A stretch of 64,000 nt of DNA from JAEULH01 sp963789785 (GTDB taxonomy: Bacteria; Pseudomonadota; Alphaproteobacteria; Rhodospirillales; Defluviicoccaceae): the NCBI GenBank assembly GCA_963789785.1, contig CAWBNC010000044.1, positions 129,901-193,900 on the forward strand, given 5' to 3'. The position numbers were made by a program, and so were the translations under genes. The notes under the pieces are model-generated. The model was given only the letters and a program-made list of their open reading frames with translations. It did no database searches and was not told where the DNA came from. Of this stretch, positions 30,639 to 40,673 are shown piece after piece. The first letter of the stretch is position 1. Each line of letters begins with the position of its first letter.

Positions 30639-32744
30639 ATGAACGAAGGCGTGAACGCCGGCTTGCTGTCCATGGTCGCCGCCGGCGTCGGCCTGCTCGC
30701 GGCGACAGGCCTGTACATCACGGTCGTCGCGAAAAACGGCCGGCAACGACCGGATGAAGGAAATCGGCGAGGCGATCCATCTCGGTGCGATGACCTATCT
30801 GCGCGAGCAGTACATCCGCATCGCGCTGTTCGTCCTGGTGGTCGCCATCCTCTTCACCTTCCAGTACGACATGCGGATGAGCGGCGCATTCATCTTCGGC
30901 GCCGTCTCGTCCGCCATGGCCGGGTTCGTCGGCATGAAGGCCGCGACCAAGGCCAACGTCAGAACGACCGCCGCGGCGCTCAACAGCAACATGGCGGGGG
31001 CGCTCAATGTGGCCTTCAGCGGCGGCGCGGTGATGGGGCTGGCCGTCGCCGCGTTCGGCTTGCTGGGGCTTGGGCTTCTTTTTTATCTCGTCGGCCGTCC
31101 CGACGACGTTCAGATCATCTGGGGCTTTTCCATGGGAGCCTCGTCGATCGCCTTCTTCGCCCGGGTCGGCGGAGGCATCTTCACCAAGGCCGCCGACGTC
31201 GGCGCGGACCTCGTCGGCAAGGTCGAGGCCGGTATTCCCGAGGACGACCCTCGCAATCCCGGCGTCATCGCCGACAACGTCGGCGACAACGTCGGCGACG
31301 TCGCCGGCATGGGAGCGGACATTTTCGAGTCCTACGTCGGCGGCATGGTCGCGACGATGACCATCGCCGCGACGATGATGCGCCGAGGAACTCGTCACCA
31401 TGTTCGACGGCGCGCTGCCGATCGCGCATGTTGGGCATGTCGTCGTGGCTCGACATGTCTTCGATGCCGGGCGGCGAGATCCTCGTCGCCCAGATCATGC
31501 TCATGGCGCTGCCACTCCTGTTATCGGTGGCCGGCCTGCTTGCCTCGATGTGCGGCATCTTCGGCCTGCGCTTCTTCCATAACCTGGGGCCGGAGAAGGC
31601 TCTGGCCGCCGCCGACATGAGCTCGTCGGCGATCTTCATCGTCCTGACCATCATCATTCTCGCCGTCTTCGGCTACGGCTGGGGGATATTTTTCGCCATT
31701 GTCGCCGGCAACGTCGCGGGCGTGCTGATCGGCCGTGTCACCGCCTATTACACGGGCTCGAAGCCCGTCTTGAAGGTCGCCGCCGCGTCGAAGACCGGAG
31801 CTGCGACCAACGTGATTACCGGAATCGCCGTCGGCTTCCAGTCGTGCGCGATCCCGCTGCTGCTGATCGCCTCGGCAACTCTGGTGGCGTTTCAGGCGGC
31901 GGGCCTGTATGGGATCGCCATCGCCGCCGTCGGCATGCTGGCAACCGCCGGCATGACCATGACCATCGACGCCAGCGGCCCGATTTCCGACAACGCCGGC
32001 GGTATCGCCGAAATGGCGGAACTTCCCGAGGAAGTTCGTGCCATCACCGACGAGCTGGACTCCATCGGCAATACGACGGCAGCCACCGGCAAGGGGTTCG
32101 CCATCGGCTCGGCGGCCCTGACCGCGCTCGCTTTGTTCGTGGCCTTCAAGCAGGCCGTGCAGCTCCACTCGGCCGAGCCGGTGACCATGGAAATTACCGA
32201 TCCGCGGGTCGTGGTCGGGGCGTTCCTCGGCGCCATCGTCGTCGTGCTGGCCGCCTCGATGACGATGAGCTCGGTCGGCAAGGCCGCGATCGAGATGGTC
32301 AACGAGATCCGCCGGCAGTTCAGGGAAATCCCCGGCCTCCTTCAGGGCGTGGCGAAACCGGATACCGCCCGTTGCGTCGCAATTTCAACCAATGCCGCGC
32401 TCCGTGAGATGGTGCCCCCGGGCATCATGGCCGTGACAGCGCCGGTGATCGTCGGTTTCTTCATCGGTCCGGAGGCGCTCGGGGGCATGTTGATGGGCTC
32501 GCTCATCGTCGGCGTTGTCCTCGCGCTCTTCATGGCTAACGCGGGCGGGGTCTGGGACAATGCGAAAAAATTCATCGAGCGCGGGGAAATAGCCGGCGAG
32601 CGCAAGGGCAGCGACGCGCACGCTGCCGCGGTCATCGGCGACACGATCGGCGATCCGTTCAAGGATACTTCGGGTCCCGCGATGAACATTCTTGTCAAGT
32701 TGCTGGCCATCGTGTCGTTGATTATCGTGCCCTTCATTACCTAA
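30639..32744 (+). CDS. hppA: Membrane-bound ion-pumping pyrophosphatase, potassium-dependent type (frameshifted)
   Basis: Hydrolyses pyrophosphate and pumps H+ or Na+ across the membrane. About 700 residues, at least 14 helices. Landmarks: SMGASSIAFFARVGGGIFTK, ADVGADLVGKVEAGIPEDDP, NPGVIADNVGDNVGDVAGMG, GADIFESYVGG, SGPISDNAGGIAEMAELPEE and GDTIGDPFKDTSGP. The segment GNTTAATGKGFAIGS carries Ala and Gly where K-independent enzymes have Lys and Thr, which by established correlation marks the potassium-dependent group. The frame shifts near 30745 (a surplus C) and back near 31385-31430. Ion specificity cannot be settled by eye. Such pumps conserve energy from PPi under anaerobic or low-energy conditions. 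Confidence 0.93.
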   Translation: MNEGVNAGLLSMVAAGVGLLAATGLYITVVAKNGRQRPDEGNRRGDPSRCDDLSARAVHPHRAVRPGGRHPLHLPVRHADERRIHLRRRLVRHGRVRRHEGRDQGQRQNDRRGAQQQHGGGAQCGLQRRRGDGAGRRRVRLAGAWASFLSRRPSRRRSDHLGLFHGSLVDRLLRPGRRRHLHQGRRRRRGPRRQGRGRYSRGRPSQSRRHRRQRRRQRRRRRRHGSGHFRVLRRRHGRDDDHRRDDDAPRNSSPCSTARCRSRMLGMSSWLDMSSMPGGEILVAQIMLMALPLLLSVAGLLASMCGIFGLRFFHNLGPEKALAAADMSSSAIFIVLTIIILAVFGYGWGIFFAIVAGNVAGVLIGRVTAYYTGSKPVLKVAAASKTGAATNVITGIAVGFQSCAIPLLLIASATLVAFQAAGLYGIAIAAVGMLATAGMTMTIDASGPISDNAGGIAEMAELPEEVRAITDELDSIGNTTAATGKGFAIGSAALTALALFVAFKQAVQLHSAEPVTMEITDPRVVVGAFLGAIVVVLAASMTMSSVGKAAIEMVNEIRRQFREIPGLLQGVAKPDTARCVAISTNAALREMVPPGIMAVTAPVIVGFFIGPEALGGMLMGSLIVGVVLALFMANAGGVWDNAKKFIERGEIAGERKGSDAHAAAVIGDTIGDPFKDTSGPAMNILVKLLAIVSLIIVPFIT

Positions 32745-32754
32745 GTGGTCTGAT

Positions 32755-32782
32755 CCTGACGCTTGAGTCCTCAAGGGTCAGG
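32755..32782 (+). other. Hairpin after hppA (possible terminator without T tract)
   Basis: CCTGACGCTTGAG (32755-32767) pairs with CTCAAGGGTCAGG (32770-32782), 12 pairs with one internal G-G mismatch, 11 bases after the hppA stop. No run of T follows, so it may stabilise the 3' end of the message rather than terminate by itself. Confidence 0.6.
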
Positions 32783-33021
32783 TGAATTAGCCCACCGTCA
32801 TTATGTTCTGGTGGTTCGATTCAGCTGTCGAAAGGATATCGTCCGTCAGCATCGAACCACCAGCTACGCCCCTTGGCGGGTGTCCCGGGAATGAGCAGCG
32901 ACGAGGGAGGGGCCGCAGAGGATCGCCCTTAGTGCTGTCATTACCACCTCGTTTGGGGTAGAAATAAGCGCTGCACACCGGTTCTCATCGCCCTGGTGGG
33001 AACCGACTGCCCCGGGAGATC

Positions 33022-33504
33022 GTGACCTTGGATTCCGAGCCCAGAACCGCGCGCTCTACATCTTCTTCCCCCAAGGCCGCGCCGCGCCGGAGCAGGCGCG
33101 AGCGACGCCGGGGGCGGGATGTCCGCATCAACGAGCGCTTCGCCAAGGTCTGCGCCTTGCTGGAAGCGGCGCAGACGGTGTGGGTGGTCTGGCAAATGGT
33201 CGAGCCGCCGGGACTGCCGAAGCACGTCAAGCTGATCCAGGAGAGCGATCCCAAGCGGGTCGTCATGGTGGCCCTTTCGGCATTGGCCGACCGCCGTCTT
33301 TACCGGCGGCTCGACCCCAGCCCTACGTCGGTGGACGCAGACCGGCGGGTTGTTGTCGGCGGCGGCGGCGCCGGCGGGGACTTTGCCGGAGACAACTCCG
33401 CGCGGGCGGCGCGCGACAACCTTGTGCCGTTCCTGCGCGGCGCTCCCGAGCCCGTTGTCGATCCGGACGCCGGGCGGGCGGAGGCCGAACGCGCCCGGTC
33501 CTGA
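33022..33504 (+). CDS. Hypothetical protein, basic N-terminus
   Basis: A 160-codon frame starting at GTG 33022 with GGGAG upstream. It has an Arg/Ser-rich start, then a more ordered middle (INERFAKVCALLEAAQTVWV, VKLIQESDPKRVVMVALSAL) and a Gly/Ala/Asp-rich tail. No known domain, signal peptide or membrane segment. The middle part has typical coding composition. Function unknown; it may be a lineage-specific protein. Confidence 0.45.
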   Translation: MTLDSEPRTARSTSSSPKAAPRRSRRERRRGRDVRINERFAKVCALLEAAQTVWVVWQMVEPPGLPKHVKLIQESDPKRVVMVALSALADRRLYRRLDPSPTSVDADRRVVVGGGGAGGDFAGDNSARAARDNLVPFLRGAPEPVVDPDAGRAEAERARS

Positions 33505-33760
33505 AGCAATTCCGCTCCGTCATCGCGGCAAATAACCGACGAGCCGAAGTCCACGCACGCGATCAGTGGCGCGGAGCGGGCCCCGTACCCTTATCTGAGA
33601 GACGGATCATAAGAGCGCGCTACCGGGCGCCGTCCGGCCGAGCTTTGCATTGGCGCGGACGGCGACGGCCTGAAGCACGAAAGCCGGCCGCGGGCTGGAC
33701 AGGTGCTCGGATATGTGCTTCTACGACGATCCGCAACGGGACCGCGAGGAGGACAAGACC

Positions 33761-36498
33761 GTGCTCGAGTTCGGCCAGGACACCTTGAAAACGCGCCGCA
33801 CGATGACCGTCGGTGACCGCTCCTACGACTACTACAGCCTTGGAAGCGGCGTCGGCCGCGCTGGGCGACATCTCCCGCCTGCCGTACTCGCTCAAGGTTC
33901 TGTTGGAGAACCTGCTGCGCTGGGAGGACGGCCGGACCGTCAGCGTCGACGACCTCAAGGCCATGGGCCAATGGCTCGAGAAGCGCTCCTCGACGCGGGA
34001 GATCGCCTACCGCCCGGCCCGGGTGCTGATGCAGGACTTCACCGGCGTTCCCGCGGTGGTCGATCTCGCCGCCATGCGCGATGCGATGGTCGCCAAGAGG
34101 CGCCGATGCGAAGAAGATCAACCCGCTGGTTCCGGTCGATCTGGTCATCGACCATTCGGTAATGGTCGACGCCTTCGGCGACAGCGGCGCCTTTGCCGAG
34201 AACGTCCGTCACGAGTTCGAACGCAACGAGGAGCGTTACGAGTTCCTCCGCTGGGGCCAGGAGGCGTTCGACAACTTCCGGGTCGTTCCGCCGGGTACCG
34301 GGATCTGCCACCAGGTCAATCTCGAGTATCTGGGCCAGGTCGTCTGGGCGGCGCAGGATCGCGGCGCCGAGGTTGCCTACCCCGATACCCTGGTCGGCAC
34401 GGACAGCCACACGACCATGATCAACGGCCTTTCCGTTCTCGGCTGGGGCGTCGGCGGAATCGAGGCCGAGGCTGCGATGCTGGGCCAGCCGATCACCATG
34501 GTCATCCCCGAGGTGGTCGGCTTCAAGATGACCGGGAAGATGAAGGAGGGCGCGACCGCCACCGATCTCGTGCTGATGGTCACCCAGATGCTGCGCACGA
34601 AGGGCGTCGTCGGCAAGTTCGTCGAGTTCTACGGCTCGGGCCTCGACAATCTGACCTTGGCCGATCAGGCGACCATCGGCAACATGGCTCCGGAATACGG
34701 CGCGACCTGCGGCTTTTTCCCGATCAGCCGGGCGACGACTCGACTACCTCGACCTTTACAGGGCGCGACCCGGAGCGGGTAGCCTTGGTCGAGGCCTACG
34801 CCAAGGCGCAAGGCATGTGGCGCGATGCGACCACGCCCGATCCGGTCTTCACCGACACGCTGGAGCTTGACCTCGGCGATGTCGAGCCGGCGCTGGCCGG
34901 GCCGAAACGGCCCCAGGACCGCATTCTGCTTTCCCAGGCGAAACTCGCGTTCGAGACCTATCTCGCCGACGATCGCGACGCCTATCGGGCCGATGCCGCG
35001 TCCGACATGAACAACGAGGGCGGCGGCACTGCACCGTCGATTGATCGCGACGCCGCGGTCGAAGGCGCCGACTACAGGCTCAAGGACGGCGCCGTCGTCA
35101 TTGCCGCGATCACCAGCTGCACGAACACTTCAAATCCCTCGGTGCTGGTCGCCGCCGGGCTGCTCGCCCGCAACGCCCGCCACGCCGGCCTGACGGTACA
35201 GCCGTGGGTCAAGACCTCGTTCGCACCCGGATCCCAGGTCGTCAGCGACTATCTGAACGCCTCCGGCCTGCAGGCCGAGCTCGATGCCCTGGGCTTCAAT
35301 CTCGTCGGTTACGGCTGTACCACCTGCATCGGCAATTCCGGACCGCTTCCTGACCCCATCGCCGCGGCCATCGACCAGGGCAACCTCAACGTCGCCGCCG
35401 TGCTGTCCGGCAACCGCAACTTCGAGGGCCGCATCCACCCGCAGACAAAAGCCAATTATCTCGCCTCTCCACCGCTGGTTGTCGCCTACGCCCTGGCGGG
35501 TTCGATGCGCGTCGATCTGCTGAACGAGCCGCTCGGCGCCGGCGAGGAGGGGCAACCGGTCTACCTGCGCGACATCTGGCCTTCGAACAAGGAGATTCAG
35601 GCGACCATCGACAGGGTGCTGACGCCGGCGATGTTCCGGGAGCGCTACGCCAACGTCTTTCACGGCGACGACATCTGGCGCGGCCTGCAGACGCCGCACA
35701 GCGAAACCTATGATTGGCAGGACCAGTCGACCTACGTTCGGCTCCCGACGTTTTTCGAGCCTGGCGGCCCGTCCGGCTTCAGCGATATCGCCGGCGCGCG
35801 GCCACTAGCGCTTCTGGGCGAACTCGGTGACCACCGACCACATCTCGCCCGCCGGGGCAATCAAGAAGGACAGCCCAGCGGGGGCTTACCTCATCGCCCA
35901 CGGAGTCAAGCCGCACGAGTTCAACTCCTACGGCTCGCGCCGCGGCAACCACGAAGTGATGATGCGCGGGACCTTCGCCAACATCCGCATCCGTAACGAA
36001 ATGGCCCCCGGAACCGAAGGCGGCGTCACCAGGCACATGCCGGATGGCGAGCTGATGTCGATCTACGACGCGGCGATGAAGTACGCCGACGAAGGTATCC
36101 CGCTGATCGTCGTCGCCGGCAAGGAGTATGGCACCGGCTCATCGCGCGATTGGGCCGCCAAGGGCGCCCGTCTGCTCGGCGTGAAGGCGGTCGTCGCCGA
36201 GAGCTACGAGCGCATCCACCGCTCGAACCTCGTCGGGATGGGCGTGCTGCCGCTGCAGTTCAAGGACGGGGCGACGCGCAAGAGCCTGAACCTCGACGGC
36301 AGCGAAACCTTCGACGTCACCGGGCTCGACGGCGAGATCGAGCCGGGCCTGGACCTGACCCTGCGCATCCACCGCGCCGACGGATCGAGCGACGAGGTCA
36401 AGGTGCTGTGCCGGATCGATACCGTCGAGGAAGTTGAATACTATCGCACCGGCGGCATTCTCCAGTACGTGCTCAATAGCCTGGCCGAAGCCGCGTAG
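33761..36498 (+). CDS. acnA: Aconitate hydratase A (frameshifted)
   Basis: TCA-cycle enzyme converting citrate to isocitrate with a 4Fe-4S cluster. GTG 33761 is favoured over ATG 33713 because AGGAGG (33746-33752) sits 8 bases before it and the protein then begins like other AcnA (FGQDTLKTRRTMTVGDRSY). Landmarks: DLVIDHSVMVDAFG, TLVGTDSHTTMINGLSVLGW, the cluster cysteines in AAITSCTNTSNPSVLV and GYGCTTCIGNSGPL, and VTTDHISPAGAIKKDSPAGA in the swivelling domain, ending at KEYGTGSSRDWAAKG. The frame changes near 33835, 34095, 34735 and 35825. The total of about 900 residues is right for AcnA. Confidence 0.94.
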
Positions 36499-36994
36499 GG
36501 CAGCGCATTCGCGAAGACGGTTGCTGCGTCGAACCCCCGCCCGACCCTTGGCGACGGCGGGGGCGCAGCGCCGCCGATAGGCGGGTGCCCGGTGGCCGGG
36601 CCGCTGCGGGCCGGCTACGCCATGTCCTCCAGCTCCCTGCCCTTCGTTTCCTTGATAAACATGGCAACGAAGATGAAGGACAGTGCTGCGAAGATCGTGT
36701 ACAGGCCGTAGGCGGCGCCGACGCCCAGATTGAAGGCGATGGGCGGAAATGTGGTGGAGACGGCGAAGTTCGCGATCCACTGCACGCCGGCGCCGAGCGC
36801 GAGGGCGGATCCACGGATCCTGTTGTTGAACATCTCGCCCAGCAGAACCCAGGTCACCGGACCCCACGAGAAGCCGAAGCAGAAAACGTAGAGGTTGGCG
36901 GCGACGAGGGCGATCATGCCCGGGGTCGAGGCCAGCTCCGGAAACCCTTCGGCGTTGACCGGCGAGGTGGCGAAGATCCAGGCCAATGTCCCTA

Positions 36995-38095
36995 GGCACT
37001 GAACCAAACTAACGATTTACCGTAGGTCTGATCCATGCGATTCTGTGGGCATGGGACAGACCGTTTGTATCCTTCTTGGAGCCGAAGACCGCGCCCGTCT
37101 GGTCGCCGTCGCCGGTGATCGCAACCGTTCGCAGAAGCATGCGCAGCGGGCCAACATTGTTCTTCTGTCGGCGGAGAGGCTGCTCGTCCTGGAGGTGGCT
37201 CGCCGAACCGATGCCAGCCGCCCGGCGGTATGGCGCTGGCAGCAGCGCTTTGCCGAGGAGGGGGTGGACGGGCTGCTGCGCGACAAGACGCGCAAGCCCG
37301 GCAAAGCGCCTCTCCCGGCGGCGACGGTAGCCAGGGTTCTGGCCCTGCCCTGCGGCGAACCACCCGGCGAAGCCACCCACTGGACGGGGCGCATGGTCGC
37401 CAAGGCGGTCGGCATCAGCCTGAGTGCCGTGCAACGCATCTGGGAAGCCCATCGTCTCCAACCCCATCGCATCCGCACCTTCAAGAAATCCAACGATCCG
37501 GCCTTCGCCGCCAAAGTCGAGGACATCGTCGGCCTCTACATGAACCCGCCCGCCCACGCGGTGGTCGTGTCCATCGACGAGAAAAGCCAGATCCAGGCCC
37601 TCGACCGCACCCAGCCGGGCTGCTCAAACCCGGCAAGTGCGGCACCATGACCACGACTACAAGCGCAACGGCACCACAACGCTGTTTGCCGCCCTCAATA
37701 TCCTCGAGGGCACCGTGGTCGGCCGCTGCATGCCGAAGCACACCCACGCGGAGTTCATCAAGTTCCTCAACGCGTGGAACGCACCGTCCCGGCCGGCAAA
37801 ATCATCCACGCCATCGCCGACAACTACGCCACCCACAAACACCCCAAGGTCAGGCAATGGCTGGTCGACCATCCGCGCTGGATCTTCCATTTCACCCCCA
37901 CCTCCGCCTCTTGGATCAACGCCGTCGAAGGCTTCTTCTCCATCATCTCCCGAAGGCGCATCCGGCGCGGCGTCTTCAAATCCGTCGCCGATCTCCAGGA
38001 AGCCATCCGCAGATACATTCGGGAGCACAACCGCACCCCAAACCCCTTCGTCTGGACCAAACCCGCCCAATCCATCCTCGCCAAGCTCAACCGCC
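36995..38095 (+). mobile_element. IS630-family insertion sequence with TA target duplication
   Basis: The 1101-bp element lies between two TA dinucleotides (36993-36994 and 38096-38097), the target used by IS630/Tc1-mariner elements. Its ends show only weak inverted similarity (GGCACTGAACC against GGCGGTTGAGC). It carries one rightward transposase gene and interrupts the leftward sugar porter gene. Confidence 0.82.
37051..38095 (+). CDS. IS630-family transposase (frameshifted)
   Basis: The N-terminal helix-turn-helix region is visible (RAVWRWQQRFAEEGVDGLL-like text with VARRTDASRPAVWRW, then LRDKTRKPGKAPLP). The first catalytic Asp is in AVVVSIDEKSQIQALDRTQP. After two frame changes near 37625 and 37780 come IIHAIADNYATHKHPKVRQW (second Asp) and FHFTPTSASWINAVEGFFS (the Glu of DDE), ending NPFVWTKPAQSILAKLNRL. 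About 350 residues. In the final frame no stop lies inside the element, so termination in the host sequence, or one further indel, must be assumed. Confidence 0.85.
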
Positions 38096-39228
38096 TAAGT
38101 CGCGACCATGCCGATCGAACCGACGAGCAGCAGCGGCTTGCGCCCGAACTTGTCGATGAAGGCGATGGCGACCAGGGTCGTGATGATATTGGTCAGCCCG
38201 GTGATCATGGTGATCAAGAGGGCATTCTGCTCATTGAAGCCGACGATCCGCCACAGCACGCTGCTGTAGTAGAAAATGACGTTGATGCCGACAAACTGCT
38301 GGAACATCGACAGGCCCATCCCGACCCAGACGATCGGCAGCAGCCCGAAGCGGCCGCGGAGGTCACTGAACCTCGGTTTGCGCTCGCGTGTCACCGTACG
38401 CCGGATCTCCGCGACCCGATGCGAGGCGCGGTCGCCGACGATCCGCAACAGCACTTCATGGGCATCGTCATGCCGGCCCTGGGCGACCAGGTAGCGCGGC
38501 GACTCCGGGATAACGAAAGCGAAGAAACCGTAGATCACGGCGGCCGGCGCTTCCGACCAGAACATCCAGCGCCAGGCCTCGAAGCCGAGCCAGAACGGTG
38601 CGCTGGCCGACCCCGCGATCGAGGCGATCGCAAAGTTGCTGAGCAGGGCGATAAAGATGCCGACGACGATCGCAAGCTGCTGCAGCGAGCCGAGCCGGCC
38701 GCGCATCTCCGCCGGCGAGCATTCGGCGATGTAGGCCGGAGCGATGACGCTCGCGGCGCCAACAGCGATGCCGCCGAGAATGCGCCAGCCGATGAAGTCG
38801 TAGAGCCCGAACGGCAGGCCCGAGCCAACGGCGCTGACGGCGAACATGATCGAGGCGATGATCATGCAGCGGGTGCGGCCGATGCGATCGGCGAGCGGGC
38901 CGGCGGCGAAAGCGCCCATTGCCGAGCCGATCAGCGCCAGCGACACGGCGAGGCCGATGCTCAGGCTCGAGGCGTTGAACTCGGCCTTGAGCGCAAGTAC
39001 AGCGCCGTTGATGATTGCCGTATCGAAGCCGAACAGGAACCCGCCCATGGCCGCGGCCGCGGCGATCAGGATCACATAACCGGCGTCAGGGACGGCAGCC
39101 GACCGTTGCGCGGGACTTGCCATTCAATTACTTCCTCGCTCGTGTGACAGCTCGAGCCGGGGCTCTCATGTCGCCTGCAGATAAGCCTTCAAAAATGCTG
39201 CGGCGACATCATCCAACGCACCCTTCGT

Positions 39229-39444
39229 TCATGTCGCGGGCAATGCCAAGGAATGACCCGCCTCCGTGCTGCGCTCTCTCCCTTTCACGATGTCTCGCGT
39301 GGAGACATTGAGGGGCCTCACGTCCGCCAATGCCACTCCATCACGCGTCGTGCCCCCGATCAAGGGGTCACGCGCGCAGAGGCCCCCGCAAGCGCCATCG
39401 GCTTTCGCCTTTACGTAGGTTATGAAAGGAACGCGCTCTACCAT
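39229..39444 (-). CDS. Small hypothetical protein
   Basis: 71 codons starting at ATG 39444 with a good GGAGG 9 bases upstream: MVERVPFITYVKAKADGAC, then GGTTRDGVALADVRPLNVST and a charged end. No family recognised. Support is the ribosome site and balanced composition only. Confidence 0.35.
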   Translation of the reverse strand: MVERVPFITYVKAKADGACGGLCARDPLIGGTTRDGVALADVRPLNVSTRDIVKGRERSTEAGHSLALPAT

Positions 39445-39715
39445 TGGCTTGTTCCTCCACCGAAAAGCAGATAGACTAAAGGAAATAGCGTGTCGTGCGC
39501 GTTTGGAAGGTCGGGAGCTAAATCGTCGTTGATTTGCAGGATCGTAACCCTGTTCTGCACGTGAGATCGCGGTTTTCGCAACCACAAAAAGAACGGATTA
39601 CGTCAATAAAGCGGCTTTCAGGCTGAAGGTCAGACTGGAAAGCTGAAAGATGGTTGGGCGTCGGCTAAGAGATTGCGTGTGCGGCCGGATAACATCAATA
39701 TCTTGGGAGGGATCT

Positions 39716-39964
39716 ATGTTCGGATACGCACTCGAACAGCGGCCCGGAAGCAAGCTGTCGGCGGTTGGACGGCCGCCACGCCGGCGGCAGCCACGTCACG
39801 AGCCTTACGCGGATGGCGGCATCGAACCGACGCTTGACGATCTGATGAGCGATCCACTCACTGCGGCGGTCATGCGTCGCGATGGGGTCAGCCCCGAAAC
39901 TCTGAAAGCGATCGTCATGTCGGCCCGCGAGACCCTCAGGTCGCGCTCGCCGGTAGCGGAGTAG
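39716..39964 (+). CDS. Small conserved hypothetical protein
   Basis: 82 residues from ATG 39716, with GGGAGG just upstream. A basic, variable N-terminus is followed by a conserved-looking part, EPTLDDLMSDPLTAAVMRRD, GVSPETLKAIVMSARETL. I recall similar short proteins with a DP...LMRRDGVS...L pattern in other alphaproteobacteria, probably small helical regulators or adaptors of unknown role. The stop codon directly abuts copy A of the extragenic hairpin repeat. Confidence 0.6.
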   Translation: MFGYALEQRPGSKLSAVGRPPRRRQPRHEPYADGGIEPTLDDLMSDPLTAAVMRRDGVSPETLKAIVMSARETLRSRSPVAE

Positions 39965-40066
39965 AGCATCCCGCACCTCGGGCGGGCGCAGATGAGGTGT
40001 GCCGACAATGTGATAGCGATCAGCTTGGATGCCTTCGACGGGTTTCCGTCGAGGGGAAGTTGATCT
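39964..40066 (+). repeat. Extragenic hairpin repeat, copy A
   Basis: About 103 bases beginning GAGCATCCC, with a short hairpin region CTCGGGCGGGCGCAGATGAG and then a long stem: GATCAGCTT...CCTTCGACGG, loop GTTT, CCGTCGAGG...AAGTTGATC. It starts at the stop codon of the preceding small gene. The layout matches copies B, C and D although the stem bases differ. Confidence 0.65.
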
Positions 40067-40673
40067 GGCCGATCGCCGGCAGCAGCGCGCCGGTTCCCGC
40101 CCAAGGAGGTCCGGGCTGGAACGGGGAGTGGCCGGGCGATCGAGCGTCGTAGCCGGGACCGGCTAGCCGCCGCGTTCCGGCTTTTACTTGCCCGATCATG
40201 GACGATTTCCGCTCGGCTCCTGGAGCATGCCTCTCGCCCGGACGGGCGCAAATGAGGTGCTTGATCGTCTTGTAATCGATCGACTTTCAGCTTCCAAAGA
40301 ACTCCATCCGAAAGCAGGCGATCCAGGCCGAGCACAGCGAAACCATTGTCATCCCGCCCTGCTTCCAGTCCGCCACGAACGCCAGCTTCGACTGCTCCGC
40401 CGAAGGTGTACGGGCCCCCCGCTCATCAAGGACTCATCGTGACCATCCATGCGGTCAGCTCATGCGCTCTGCGTTGTCCGGACGCTGTTGTGTCAAACCT
40501 CCGATTGCCCTCACCTCGATTCTCTTCCCGGCGGGATCCCGGCAGGTGAGAAAGAACCGCCGTCAGGGATTTCCTCTCCGGGCGGGAGAGGACGAGACCC
40601 GCAATAGCGGGAAGGTAAGGGCGAGGCGCGCGGAGATCGCTTGGCGACCCGGTCTCCGGCTCCCCGGTAATCC
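40067..40673. other. Intergenic stretch holding repeat copy B
   Basis: About 600 bases between copy A and htpG with no supported gene. Copy B of the repeat occupies 40223-40324. The part next to htpG (40540-40670) contains short GGCGGGAGAGG-type repeats typical of REP-rich intergenic sequence, but no clear terminator for htpG was identified. Confidence 0.4.
40223..40324 (+). repeat. Extragenic hairpin repeat, copy B
   Basis: About 102 bases: GAGCATGCCTCTCGCCCGG, ACGGGCGCAAATGAGG, then TGTAATCGATCGACTTTC and the closing GAAAGCAGGCGATC. It shares TGTAATCGATCGACTTT with copy C and GAGCATGCCTCT with copy D. The second stem is less perfect here than in A, C and D. Confidence 0.7.

Larger units (their letters stand above)
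36615..39123 (-). pseudogene. Sugar porter (MFS) gene split by an IS630-family element
   Basis: The N-terminal 342 residues (38095-39123) contain sugar-porter signatures: MGGFLFGFDTAIINGA, GPLADRIGRTR, AEMRGRLGSLQQLAIVVGI, FVIPESPRYL and QQFVGINVIFYYSS. The C-terminal 128 residues (36615-36994) contain FSWGPVTWVLLGEMFNNRIR and ETKGRELEDMA. Together they give a twelve-helix transporter of about 465 residues for a hexose or similar sugar by proton symport or facilitation. The IS separates them at a TA dinucleotide between helices of the C-terminal half. Joining the halves leaves the frame off by one base, so a one-base indel sits near the junction. The gene is inactive as sequenced. Confidence 0.85.
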
